From assembly GCF_042683745.1 (NCBI RefSeq), contig NZ_JBHUJX010000007.1, positions 124,001 through 188,000 on the forward strand: a stretch of DNA of 64,000 nucleotides, in the 5' to 3' direction. The stretch comes from Pseudoneobacillus sp042683745 (GTDB taxonomy: Bacteria > Bacillota > Bacilli > Bacillales > Cytobacillaceae). The translations under genes were made by a program, and so were the position numbers. The notes below the pieces were generated by a model, which did no database searches, was not told the origin of the DNA, and saw nothing but the letters and a program-made list of their open reading frames with translations. Shown piece by piece: positions 8,448 through 16,819 of this stretch (position 1 is its first letter; each line of letters begins with the position of its first letter).

Positions 8448-8954
8448 CTATGATTTCTTCATTTTTCGCCTTATTTGACTCGCTACGCTACACAAGCCTA
8501 GCCCTGTCACTGCTCCAGCGCTATCAATCAGCACATCCTTCACTTGACTACCTCTCCCAGGAACAAATAGCTGGTGTATTTCATCGGTAATTGCGTAGAG
8601 GACACAAACAAGGAGTGCCCATGAAAAGGCTTTATACTTATTCATCCCACTTTTCTTCAATGCCATCCAAATGAAGCAAGCAAGGATGAGATAAGTGAAA
8701 AAATGAGCATTTTTTCTAACGATATGATTTAGTCTATCTGTACTCAGATCCATTCCCAGAGACACTTTCTCTACTGTTTCTACAACCGTCTTTGTTACTC
8801 CTTTACTTAGTTTGTTCGATTGAGAGACTGGCTGTGCAGATAGACTAAAAATAAGCATCATCTCCAATAATACGGCGATCCATAATAAAAGGGCTTTAGA
8901 CTTTCTCCCGTTAGACACAAATAATTTCATCCCTTTTTGTAGACAATTTATCAA
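8448..8954 (-). CDS. VanZ-like family membrane protein
   Basis: A 168-residue integral membrane protein with about four hydrophobic segments. It carries the VanZ-family pattern: RKNAHFFTYLILAC near residue 85, then DEIHQLFVPGRGSQVKD and DSAGAVTG near 125-150. The biochemical role is unknown; family members affect envelope or teicoplanin phenotypes. It starts at TTG overlapping the galE stop (TTGA), which suggests translational coupling; an ATG at 8930 is a weaker alternative. It is the last gene of the galE unit at the end of the glycan locus. Confidence 0.8.
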   Translation of the reverse strand: MINCLQKGMKLFVSNGRKSKALLLWIAVLLEMMLIFSLSAQPVSQSNKLSKGVTKTVVETVEKVSLGMDLSTDRLNHIVRKNAHFFTYLILACFIWMALKKSGMNKYKAFSWALLVCVLYAITDEIHQLFVPGRGSQVKDVLIDSAGAVTGLGLCSVASQIRRKMKKS

Positions 8955-9958
8955 TAATCAACTTTTATTAACTCACCATACCCATTTGGATGAGTCGAAT
9001 GCCACTTCCAAGCATCTTGAATGATTTTGTGGATCGATGTGCGAGTTGGTTTCCAGTCAAGAACTTGCTTTGCTTTTTCGGAAGACGCTATAAGCTTACT
9101 CGGATCACCCTCTCTTCTTTCTGCTACTATTGCAGGAATGGGATGACTTGTTACCTCCCTAGCCGCATCAATGATTTCTTTTACCGAAAAACCGCGGCTG
9201 CTGCCAAGGTTAAAGATGTTACTTTTACCTCCGGCTTGCAAATATTTTAATGCAAGAATATGTGCATCAATTAAATCTTCTACATGGACGTAATCCCGTA
9301 TGCACGTACCGTCTTCTGTTTCATACTCATCACCGAAAATAGAGATGTATTCCCGCTGTCCTAAAGCCACTTGAAGAATCACCGGAATCAGATGCGTTTC
9401 AGGATCATGAGCTTCTCCGATCTCCCCTGTTGATCTTGCCCCCGCTACATTAAAATAGCGAAGCGAAACAAACTTTAAACCGTGTGCCACATCGCACCAT
9501 TTCATTAATTTTTCCATCGTTAATTTCGTCTCACCGTAAGCATTGGTCGGAACGGTCAGCATATCTTCCCTAATCGGCATCACCTCTTGTTCTCCGTAGG
9601 CGGCAGCAGTGGATGAGAAAACGATCTGTTTCACCCCGAATTCAACCATTACATCCAATAATATTTGCGTTCCGTATACATTATTATCAAAGTATTGGAT
9701 CGGATTTTCCATCGATTCACCGACAAGAGAATAGGCGGCAAAATGAAGTACGGCCTCTATCTTTTCCTTTTGGAATACATGCCGTAAAAATTCTTTATCT
9801 CGAATGTCCCCGTGAAAAAATTTCGCTTTCGGATGAATGGCTTGGGCGTGACCTGTCTGTAACGAATCGATCACAACGACATCATACTGGTTCTCGATCA
9901 GCTGGTAAACCGCATGGGAGCCAATATAGCCTGCTCCTCCTAGAACTAGAATACTCAT
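8951..9958 (-). CDS. galE: UDP-glucose 4-epimerase
   Basis: A 335-residue short-chain dehydrogenase-type epimerase interconverting UDP-Glc and UDP-Gal. The NAD site GGAGYIGS is at residues 7-14, the catalytic Ser/Thr lies in FSSTAA at about 114-119, and Tyr141/Lys145 form the YGETK motif. The substrate-domain motif RYFNVAGA is present. GGAGG is 7 nt upstream of the ATG. With GalU (34999-35889) it supplies galactose for the glycan. It follows the LCP gene by 36 nt and overlaps the VanZ-like gene. Confidence 0.95.
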   Translation of the reverse strand: MSILVLGGAGYIGSHAVYQLIENQYDVVVIDSLQTGHAQAIHPKAKFFHGDIRDKEFLRHVFQKEKIEAVLHFAAYSLVGESMENPIQYFDNNVYGTQILLDVMVEFGVKQIVFSSTAAAYGEQEVMPIREDMLTVPTNAYGETKLTMEKLMKWCDVAHGLKFVSLRYFNVAGARSTGEIGEAHDPETHLIPVILQVALGQREYISIFGDEYETEDGTCIRDYVHVEDLIDAHILALKYLQAGGKSNIFNLGSSRGFSVKEIIDAAREVTSHPIPAIVAERREGDPSKLIASSEKAKQVLDWKPTRTSIHKIIQDAWKWHSTHPNGYGELIKVDY

Positions 9959-9994
9959 TTTTACACCTCCAAGTTCATGCTCGAATCAATATCA

Positions 9995-10990
9995 TCACCA
10001 GTTATGAATAATTTCCTTCACTTCTTCCATATTAGGAATCCAATAGTAAAGCTTTCTCCTTAATATAGGATCCTGAGCTATATCAGAGTGACCAGGCACT
10101 TGAAAATAATGAAGCTGTTCTCCTGACATCCCTTTATAGATAAAGGCAAGACTTAAGATATCCATTTGGGTAAAATTAGTGTCTACTATATCTCGTTTAA
10201 TCCTAGAATATAACGAGGGTAATCGCGAAATATTGGATGGTTGCAATAATTTTTGAGCCATTGATTGTAAAATCAGCATTTGACTTTCTTGTCTACCGAA
10301 ATCACCATTTTGTAGATGATACCTTTCTCTAGCAAAAGCTAGAGCTACCTCACCATTAAATTCTTGATGTCCCTTCTTTAACACAACATCATCGTTTATC
10401 TGAACTGAATAAGGCAAATCAATTTCCAAACCACCTATATCATCAATAAATTTCACAAATCCATTAAAATCCGTTTTTACATAATAATGAATAGGAATCC
10501 CCAATAAATCAGCAACGGCTTGAATTGATGCCTCCGTACCATCCCGACTTTCACCCGACAGTTCTGCCATAAAATGAGCATGATTAATCTTCGTTAGTCC
10601 GATGCCTTGAAGATGAACCTGGGTGTCACGTGGAATCGACAAAAGATTGACGGTTTTCTTTTCAGGGTTAATATTCGCAACCATAATTACATCTGTTCGT
10701 GTCGCTTTTGAATGTTCACCATCTAACCCTAATAGTAGGACATTGAATGGCTCGATGGCCTTTTCACTTGTTGGTTTTCTATTTTCACTTGGCTTTGAGG
10801 GATTTGGGGGTATGTCTTTTTCCTGGATAGTACGCGCGGGCTCGGCTAAAGTTTCAACCTTTTTGAAATGTTGACTTGGTTGGATTTTCTTGTATCCGTA
10901 CGTTGCACCAAGAACAAGTAAAACGAAAAGGATACCAAATCCCCAAAATAACCATCTAGTTGTTTTTCTAGACTTTTTTCTGCTCTCCAT
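9995..10990 (-). CDS. LytR-CpsA-Psr (LCP) family glycopolymer-peptidoglycan ligase
   Basis: A 331-residue type II membrane protein. LCP enzymes move undecaprenyl-linked glycopolymers onto peptidoglycan outside the membrane. A Lys/Arg-rich cytoplasmic tail (1-12), one transmembrane helix (13-33) and a Pro/Lys-rich linker precede the LCP domain from about residue 80. Polyprenyl-phosphate-binding and catalytic residues are visible in RTDVIMV, SIPRDTQV, KINHAH, FARER and GDFGRQESQ. Context at the end of the glycan locus suggests it anchors that polymer to the wall. The ribosome site lies within a run of ten G (10999-11008), described separately. Confidence 0.92.
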   Translation of the reverse strand: MESRKKSRKTTRWLFWGFGILFVLLVLGATYGYKKIQPSQHFKKVETLAEPARTIQEKDIPPNPSKPSENRKPTSEKAIEPFNVLLLGLDGEHSKATRTDVIMVANINPEKKTVNLLSIPRDTQVHLQGIGLTKINHAHFMAELSGESRDGTEASIQAVADLLGIPIHYYVKTDFNGFVKFIDDIGGLEIDLPYSVQINDDVVLKKGHQEFNGEVALAFARERYHLQNGDFGRQESQMLILQSMAQKLLQPSNISRLPSLYSRIKRDIVDTNFTQMDILSLAFIYKGMSGEQLHYFQVPGHSDIAQDPILRRKLYYWIPNMEEVKEIIHNW

Positions 10991-10998
10991 TCACTTCT

Positions 10999-11008
10999 CC
11001 CCCCCCCC
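10999..11008 (-). promoter_or_regulatory. ten-G homopolymer forming the LCP ribosome-binding site
   Basis: On the coding strand a run of 10 G is followed by AGAAGTGA and the ATG. It is both the ribosome site and a slippage-prone tract; a change in its length would alter the spacing and strength of the site. Confidence 0.6.
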
Positions 11009-11050
11009 TTTTATTCCATCAAGATTACTATTAATAAATACAGAAAATAA

Positions 11051-11089
11051 AAAATGGAAGTGCCTGATAATGGCTACTTCCATTTTTTA
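11051..11089. terminator. hairpin terminator between gmhB and the LCP gene
   Basis: AAATGGAAGT pairs with ACTTCCATTT, followed by T-rich sequence on both strands. It lies between the end of gmhB (11156) and the LCP start (10990) and probably separates two transcripts. Confidence 0.75.
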
Positions 11090-11155
11090 TACATTCATCC
11101 ATTTTATGTCTCAATCGTAAGGTTCCCTCTAACTCCTGTTAGGAAGACAGTTAAC

Positions 11156-11662
11156 CTATAAGATGCGTTGATCAATCATAAATTCAAATAAATTCCCCGT
11201 ACTAAATTTATATCCTCTTAAACCAACTGCAGCTGCAGCTTTCATATCACTATCTTTATCTCCAATAAAATAACTTCTATTTATATCTATTCTAAACTCA
11301 GACAGTGCCTTATTGATTAGACCTGGTCTTGGTTTTCGACATTCACACAATGTTTTATATGGACTGAAACCAATGGTTGGATGATGTGGACAATAGTAAA
11401 AGGAATCGATTTGTACATCATGCTTTTGATACAACACATCATTCATCCAATTATGGAGGTCTTTTACATCCTCTTCTGTATAATAACCTCTTGCCACTCC
11501 AGACTGATTTGTTATCACTATAATAGTGTATCCATTACTTTTTAAGTGTTTTATCGTCTCAACAGCCCCAGCAATCCATTTAAAATCATTTGGTTTATAA
11601 ACATATCCAGAATCCTCATTTAAGACACCATCTCGGTCAAAAAAAATGGCTGACTTTTCCAA
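11156..11662 (-). CDS. gmhB: D-glycero-D-manno-heptose-1,7-bisphosphate 7-phosphatase (HAD, GmhB type)
   Basis: About 169 residues, normal for the GmhB/histidinol-phosphatase HAD branch. The nucleophile motif FFDRDGVLN is at residues about 6-14, TNQSG is the second motif, and the zinc-binding loop CPHHP...CECRKPRPG and the acidic motif GDKDSDM follow. GmhB removes the 7-phosphate after HldE kinase action in ADP-heptose synthesis; gmhA, hldE and a GT9 gene lie upstream in the same direction. The start is TTG at 11662 with AGGTGA about 8 nt before it; the longer frame to 11686 lacks a ribosome site. It is separated from gmhA/hldE by about 8 kb of glycan genes. Confidence 0.85.
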   Translation of the reverse strand: MEKSAIFFDRDGVLNEDSGYVYKPNDFKWIAGAVETIKHLKSNGYTIIVITNQSGVARGYYTEEDVKDLHNWMNDVLYQKHDVQIDSFYYCPHHPTIGFSPYKTLCECRKPRPGLINKALSEFRIDINRSYFIGDKDSDMKAAAAVGLRGYKFSTGNLFEFMIDQRIL

Positions 11663-11727
11663 AACGATCACCTGTTTAAGTAACAAAATTATTTGTTAAA
11701 GCTGTATATCAATTAGCTACAGCAAAT

Positions 11728-12387
11728 TTACCTACTTATTCGATCGCTGGTAATTTTAGTTAACGTAGCATAATTACCTTTGTATACTTCTTTTGGCTTT
11801 GTACTATTATTAACAAAACTTCCTGCTCCGATAAATGTATCATCTGCAATTTCTATACCATCGCGTATCGTTGTACTTACACCAATAAAACAATTATCTT
11901 TAATAATTGCATTCCCAGCAATTACTGAGTATCCAGCAATGAAATTGTTGTTTCCAATTTTCGCATGATGACAAATTTTACTTTCACCCCCAAGTATATT
12001 GTTATCTCCTATCTCTACAAATGGTTGTAGGGTCACGTTTTCAAGTATAAAACAATGTTCACCTATTTTTACATTATCGAAAACCGTAGCTTTAGAGCTT
12101 ATATAACTCGCTAATCGAAAACCCTTTTCCTTCGATTCTTTCACCTTATTTTCTCTCACACGATTCATTTTTTTGGCAGTCAATGCAGCAAAAAAGTCGA
12201 CTTCATCAACATTTATATTATTTTCAATAGTTTCAAACTCATATACCGGAAGTCCATAAAACTCTTTCGTATTCATATATTCAGCATCAACAGTGAATCC
12301 TATTACATCGTACTCTGAATCATTAGTGAAATAATAATGAGCTAATTCCGCTGTTTTCTCAGTTCCGAAAATAACCAATTTCTTCAT
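11728..12387 (-). CDS. PglD/NeuD-like sugar O- or N-acyltransferase, copy 1
   Basis: A 219-residue protein with an N-terminal Rossmann-like PglD_N domain (KKLVIFGTEKTAELA) and a C-terminal left-handed beta-helix of hexapeptide repeats (IGDNNILGG, IGNNNFIAG, IKDNCFIGV). The likely catalytic His lies in CHHAKIG near residue 143. Family members acetylate nucleotide-linked or glycan sugars from acetyl-CoA. It may finish the amino sugar made by the FdtA/FdtB-type enzymes, although classical FdtC/QdtC enzymes lack the N-terminal domain. It is a close tandem duplicate of 12618-13277, with its own possible promoter between them. Confidence 0.82.
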   Translation of the reverse strand: MKKLVIFGTEKTAELAHYYFTNDSEYDVIGFTVDAEYMNTKEFYGLPVYEFETIENNINVDEVDFFAALTAKKMNRVRENKVKESKEKGFRLASYISSKATVFDNVKIGEHCFILENVTLQPFVEIGDNNILGGESKICHHAKIGNNNFIAGYSVIAGNAIIKDNCFIGVSTTIRDGIEIADDTFIGAGSFVNNSTKPKEVYKGNYATLTKITSDRISR

Positions 12388-12484
12388 AGCCCTCTCCCAA
12401 AATTATTATTTTTAAAATCAGTAATTCTAACACTCTGTCACCCAAGCGTTTCAAGACATGAAAAAAGGAGTACCTCTCCAAATC

Positions 12485-12512
12485 CTTATATAATGTAAGT
12501 GAACAAACTCAA
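12485..12512 (-). promoter_or_regulatory. possible sigma-A promoter for the copy-1 acyltransferase
   Basis: On the minus strand TTGAGT (12512-12507), a 16-nt spacer and TATAAG (12490-12485) lie about 100 nt before the start at 12387, in the 230-bp gap between the duplicated genes. The match is moderate. A small GGAG/CTCC hairpin with T6 (12461-12474) follows on the same strand and could act as an attenuator. Confidence 0.3.
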
Positions 12513-12617
12513 CATTATGCAAAGAAAAGAGATTTCCTCCCATGTCTATTACACGATTATTTAAAAATACTGCGGGTTTTTGTAAAAAATCCTCCTATAT
12601 ATCATAGATAGTTAGAT

Positions 12618-13277
12618 TCATATTTTAATTTGATCACTATTTAACTGAGATAAATTAGCATAATTACTCTTATAAACCTCTTTTTGGTTTGTATTTCTAC
12701 TAATAAAACTTGCTGCTCCGATCAGAGTATAATTTGCTATTTCTATACCGTCACGTAATGTAGAATTAACACCAATAAAACAATTATCGCTTATCCTAAC
12801 ATTTCCACTAATTACAACATGTGAAGTAATGAAATTATTATTCCCGATTTTTGAATGATGTCCAACATGGTTTCCACTCCACAGGATGTTGTTATCACCG
12901 ATCTCCACAAAAGGCTGTATGTTATTATTTTCAAGTATAAAACAATGTTCACCTATCTTTACATTATTAAAAATAGTAGCTTTCGAACTTATATAGCTCG
13001 CTAATCGAAAACCTTTTTCCCTGGCATTTTTAATTTTAATCTCTCTTATCTCATTCATTTTTGTGTAAGTCAATGCAGCAAAGAAATAGACTTCATCAAC
13101 ATTTATATTATTTTCAATCGTTTCAAATTCATATACCGGCAGGCCGTAAAATTCTTTTACATTCATGTATTTTCCATCAACAGCGAATCCTATTACTTCA
13201 TATTTTGAGTCATTTGTAAAATAATAATACGCTAATTCTGCCGTTTTTCCAGTCCCGAAGATGATCAACTTCTCCAT
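12618..13277 (-). CDS. PglD/NeuD-like sugar O- or N-acyltransferase, copy 2
   Basis: 219 residues, aligning without gaps to the neighbouring 11728-12387 product. The first 115 residues are nearly identical (YGLPVYEFETIENNINVDEV is shared) and the beta-helix is more divergent. The catalytic His pattern is kept as GHHSKIG. Divergence concentrated in the beta-helix could mean a changed acceptor or acyl-CoA. It has GGGAGG just upstream of the ATG and lies 72 nt after the glycosyltransferase at 13350-14405. Confidence 0.82.
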   Translation of the reverse strand: MEKLIIFGTGKTAELAYYYFTNDSKYEVIGFAVDGKYMNVKEFYGLPVYEFETIENNINVDEVYFFAALTYTKMNEIREIKIKNAREKGFRLASYISSKATIFNNVKIGEHCFILENNNIQPFVEIGDNNILWSGNHVGHHSKIGNNNFITSHVVISGNVRISDNCFIGVNSTLRDGIEIANYTLIGAASFISRNTNQKEVYKSNYANLSQLNSDQIKI

Positions 13278-13349
13278 AATTTTCCTCCCGGAATTTTCAT
13301 TTATTAAATCCTGATTTATTTGAACATTTACTTAATCTTAAGTAATTAA

Positions 13350-14405
13350 CTATACTCCCCAGCTCTCAACATATTGACTAGCAATCTTTCTATAATCATG
13401 TGTTTCCTCAATAAATGTCCGAGATGCCTGGCTCATGTCTTGCATTTGATTTTTGTTCTCCAATATGTTTTCAAATTGATTTAGAATTTGGTTTACATCG
13501 GGAGTAATATTGATAACCGGACAATTGCCTAGCTCTAGTTCTTTTAATGCTTCTGGTTCAGAACCACTCATGACAATTTTTCCTTTAGCCATGGAATAAA
13601 CAGCGTTCATTCCATATGAATACGATCTGCACTGGTCAATGACTACGTTTGTTTTCGATAGGACCTCTAAATATTCATTTAGCGGTAAAAAATCCGCATA
13701 GATCATTTCTACATCATTTGGATACTTTTTTTGAAAGATATTCATTGCTTCTTTTATAACACCTGTACCTTTAAATTTAGGCCTATTTGATGCATGATAA
13801 AAAACGATTTTGTTCTTCAAAGTATTTTTTTCGTATTGAATTTTATCTGTGTTGATAGGATAAGTAATCGTGTGATTCATTTTATGCGAAAAATCACTGT
13901 TCCTATAGCTTTCTGCGTACTCGAACATAACCGGGATAACTCCATCAATTTTTCTCATGAATTTGTTATGAAGATATAAATCAAGTTTATTTGTATACTC
14001 TAGTTTTTGATTATCCATTTGATATTCATCAAGTGGTGTGTATTTATTCATTTTGCCAGATAGGACATATTTAACTGACTCTACATCGTCCCCAGCAGCT
14101 AGACAGAATATTTTTTTATTATTTTTGAAGATGGAGTTATAGAAAAAAGCACCAAATTTATGTGAAACATATGGATTAATAAATTGGACAATATCATATC
14201 CTTTAAAACTTCTTAAATTTTTTACTAATCGGATAAATTTTGCTATTTTATTCTTTGATTTTAATGTTAAATCGATATCACTATTAATTTTCTTATTCCA
14301 GTCACCATCTGAAGCGACTAATACTTCATGACCTAACTCTACTAACCCTTCCTTTAGATTCCGATGTAATCCACTGTATTCCCCTAATAATAGAATTTTA
14401 CTCAA
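13350..14405 (-). CDS. glycosyltransferase, GT4/GT-B-like
   Basis: A 351-residue GT-B-type enzyme. The N-terminal half begins KILLLGEYSGLHRNL and contains YDIVQFINP, typical of GT4 acceptor domains. The C-terminal half has YHASNRPKFKGTG, VVIDQCRSYSYGMNAVYSMA and SGSEPEAL, matching the donor-site pattern, and ends in helices like other GT4 enzymes. No transmembrane segment is seen, so it should act at the inner membrane face. The sugar cannot be assigned. It lies 15 nt after the wzx flippase gene. Confidence 0.82.
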   Translation of the reverse strand: MSKILLLGEYSGLHRNLKEGLVELGHEVLVASDGDWNKKINSDIDLTLKSKNKIAKFIRLVKNLRSFKGYDIVQFINPYVSHKFGAFFYNSIFKNNKKIFCLAAGDDVESVKYVLSGKMNKYTPLDEYQMDNQKLEYTNKLDLYLHNKFMRKIDGVIPVMFEYAESYRNSDFSHKMNHTITYPINTDKIQYEKNTLKNKIVFYHASNRPKFKGTGVIKEAMNIFQKKYPNDVEMIYADFLPLNEYLEVLSKTNVVIDQCRSYSYGMNAVYSMAKGKIVMSGSEPEALKELELGNCPVINITPDVNQILNQFENILENKNQMQDMSQASRTFIEETHDYRKIASQYVESWGV

Positions 14406-14420
14406 AAAACAATCACCTCA

Positions 14421-15713
14421 TCACGTTCCGAAAGATTTACTCGGCTCTGTTAACTTTGTATTTTCCTTCAAAAACAGCAATTTATAAAATAATAGAAACA
14501 TAAATAGTAAATAAGAAAAATAATTCAACGCATAGGCTTGCGTCACTCCCACCATCCCATTTAGGTGGACAAACCAGACAGTCATTCCATAAAAAAATAA
14601 TGAAAATAATATTTCCGTAAAAATAAACATCTTCGTCATTGCCTTTGCAATCATTAAAAAAGATAACGTCCAACTCGCTACTTTAAAAAAATCTCCAATT
14701 AATTGAAAGAAAAATAAGTTTCTCATACTAATAAATTCGGGGGTAAACAACAATGAAATAATTGTATCCCTTAAAAAATAAATGAATAACGCCGAAACTG
14801 AAGCAAACGGTAAAATAAATTTATATCCAGATAGTATTTCTTTTCGAAGTTCCTCTTTCGTCTGCAACTCTGATAACCTTGGCAAATAATAAGTAGAGAA
14901 AGCCGTTGTTACGACCATTAAATACATCGATGAAATTTTACTTACAGATTGCCAGTACCCCGCCTCATCCATGGAAAGATGATTGATTAAATGATTTCTA
15001 ATCATGATCTGTGTGAGAGAAACAGATATGATCGATATTATGGTCATTAAGGAAAAGCAAATCAATTTCCGAAAATGGCTTTTATCTGCTACTTCATTCC
15101 ATTTAAACTTAATATCGAGCCTTTTTAGAACAATTGGCAGTGTAATAAGTAAAATAATTGATTGAACAATGACCATCGCTATTAGTGCGCCAACCAATGC
15201 ATATTTAATGGTCAAAATCGTTGTAATGATGAGAGAGAGCAGACTACTTGATATGTTGATGGTGATAAACAGCTTGATCTTTTTCATTCCATTAATAATG
15301 GATAAGAGGATCGTATTAAAGCAAATAAAAAATAAAGTTACACCCAAAAGTTTAAATAAAATATGATATTCGTTTGATTTTAATATCCAATGAGATAAAA
15401 AGGTGCTCCCACAAAATATGGAAGCACCTAATACTAAGGAAAATATAACAGTAATGACTAACGATGCACTTATGACATCGTTTCGCTTTTTATCATCTGT
15501 TTCATGATACTCTGCCACATATTTTGTCACTCCAGAGTTAATCGCACCGCTTCCGATTGTAATCATAGCATCCAAAAAGTTTTGAAACTGACCAATTAAT
15601 GCTATACCGGTTGGACCAATAAACACGGCAACAATCTTGTTTATCACTAATCCCGAAGCTAATTTAATACTAGTAGAAAGGGCTGAAAACATACTGGTTT
15701 TTATGAAGTTCAT
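14421..15713 (-). CDS. wzx: Wzx-type lipid-linked oligosaccharide flippase
   Basis: A 430-residue protein with about 12 hydrophobic segments. The N-terminal pattern (FSALSTSIKLASGLVINKIVA...GPTGIALIGQFQNF) is that of WzxE/O-antigen flippases of the MOP superfamily. It would move undecaprenyl-diphosphate oligosaccharide across the membrane. WzxE-like flippases often neighbour FdtB/WecE-type aminotransferase genes, as here (10 nt downstream of fdtB). AGGAG lies 8 nt before the start. A second MOP flippase lies at 24841-26388. Confidence 0.92.
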   Translation of the reverse strand: MNFIKTSMFSALSTSIKLASGLVINKIVAVFIGPTGIALIGQFQNFLDAMITIGSGAINSGVTKYVAEYHETDDKKRNDVISASLVITVIFSLVLGASIFCGSTFLSHWILKSNEYHILFKLLGVTLFFICFNTILLSIINGMKKIKLFITINISSSLLSLIITTILTIKYALVGALIAMVIVQSIILLITLPIVLKRLDIKFKWNEVADKSHFRKLICFSLMTIISIISVSLTQIMIRNHLINHLSMDEAGYWQSVSKISSMYLMVVTTAFSTYYLPRLSELQTKEELRKEILSGYKFILPFASVSALFIYFLRDTIISLLFTPEFISMRNLFFFQLIGDFFKVASWTLSFLMIAKAMTKMFIFTEILFSLFFYGMTVWFVHLNGMVGVTQAYALNYFSYLLFMFLLFYKLLFLKENTKLTEPSKSFGT

Positions 15714-15723
15714 ACACTTGCTC

Positions 15724-16815
15724 CTACTTAAACTTATTCAGCGCTTCGATAATTTCCCAAGTATCCTCAGTCGATTGTATGGGTGAGATAGGGATGCTTA
15801 ATACCTCATCATGAATTTGTTCAGAAATTGGATAGGAAAAATCATTCCATTCCAAATAGGCTAATTGTTTATGAGGTGGTATTGGATAATGAATAAAAGT
15901 ATGAATTCCATGATTCAATAAATAAGCTTGAAGTCTTTCTCGTTCTTTCGTTCTAATCACAAAAACATGCCAAACATGTTCTTCCTCATTTTCCGGTGAA
16001 GCTGGCAAAACAATGAATGGATTATTTATGTTATCTTCGTATAATTTGGCCAGTTTTCTTCTAGCTTCATTCTCTAGATTTAAATATTTAAGCTTGATAC
16101 GAAGCATAGCCGCCTGAATTTCATCAAGTCGGTGATTGAAGCCTCTATACATATTTACATACTTCTTATGTGAACCATAATTACGTAATGCTCTAATTTT
16201 ATTCGCTAAATCATCATCATTGGTTGTAACAGCTCCTGCATCACCTAGTGCCCCTAAGTTCTTACCAGGATAAAAGCTAAAGCCAGCAGCATCTCCTAGA
16301 TTTCCTACCATCTTTCCACCTAGCATGGCTCCCTGTGCCTGCGCCGCATCTTCAATTACTTTCAGATTATACCTACTTGCAATGTCACAAATAGCTTCCA
16401 TTTCTGCTGTGCGTCCGTATAGATGAACAACCAAGATCGCTTTCGTATTCTCTGTAATATGATGTTCGATTAGATTTGGATCCATATTAAATGTTTCCAT
16501 ATTGGGTTCAACTAAAATAGGTGTTGCTCCAACTTCAGAAACAGCTAAAATAGACGCAATATAAGTATTGGAGGGCACAATGATTTCATCCCCTGGACCA
16601 AATCCATAAGCTTTCAAAATTAACTTTAATGCATCTAATCCATTGCTAACACCAATACAATATTTAACGCTACAATAATCAGCGAACTCACGTTCAAATG
16701 CTTCTACTTCATCACCAAGAATATACCAGCCACTGTCGATCACTCTAGCGACCGCAGCCTTTAATTCATCCGCATATTGAGCATTGATTTCCTTTAAATT
16801 CAGAAATGGAATCAT
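15724..16815 (-). CDS. fdtB: DegT/DnrJ/EryC1 aminotransferase, dTDP-3-keto-6-deoxyhexose type (FdtB/QdtB-like)
   Basis: A 363-residue PLP-dependent sugar aminotransferase. Typical features are PFLNLKEINAQY at the N-terminus, GVSNGLDALKLILKA, IVPSNTYIAS, VHLYGR, EDAAQAQGA and the Schiff-base Lys in FSFYPGKNLGALGD. With RmlA, RmlB and FdtA-type ketoisomerases in the same locus it should put an amino group on C3 of dTDP-3-keto-6-deoxyhexose, using glutamate. The product would be dTDP-Fuc3N or dTDP-Qui3N, depending on the ketoisomerase. It is tightly packed, 4 nt after the FemAB-like gene and 10 nt before wzx. Confidence 0.88.
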   Translation of the reverse strand: MIPFLNLKEINAQYADELKAAVARVIDSGWYILGDEVEAFEREFADYCSVKYCIGVSNGLDALKLILKAYGFGPGDEIIVPSNTYIASILAVSEVGATPILVEPNMETFNMDPNLIEHHITENTKAILVVHLYGRTAEMEAICDIASRYNLKVIEDAAQAQGAMLGGKMVGNLGDAAGFSFYPGKNLGALGDAGAVTTNDDDLANKIRALRNYGSHKKYVNMYRGFNHRLDEIQAAMLRIKLKYLNLENEARRKLAKLYEDNINNPFIVLPASPENEEEHVWHVFVIRTKERERLQAYLLNHGIHTFIHYPIPPHKQLAYLEWNDFSYPISEQIHDEVLSIPISPIQSTEDTWEIIEALNKFK

Positions 16816-16819
16816 ACGT

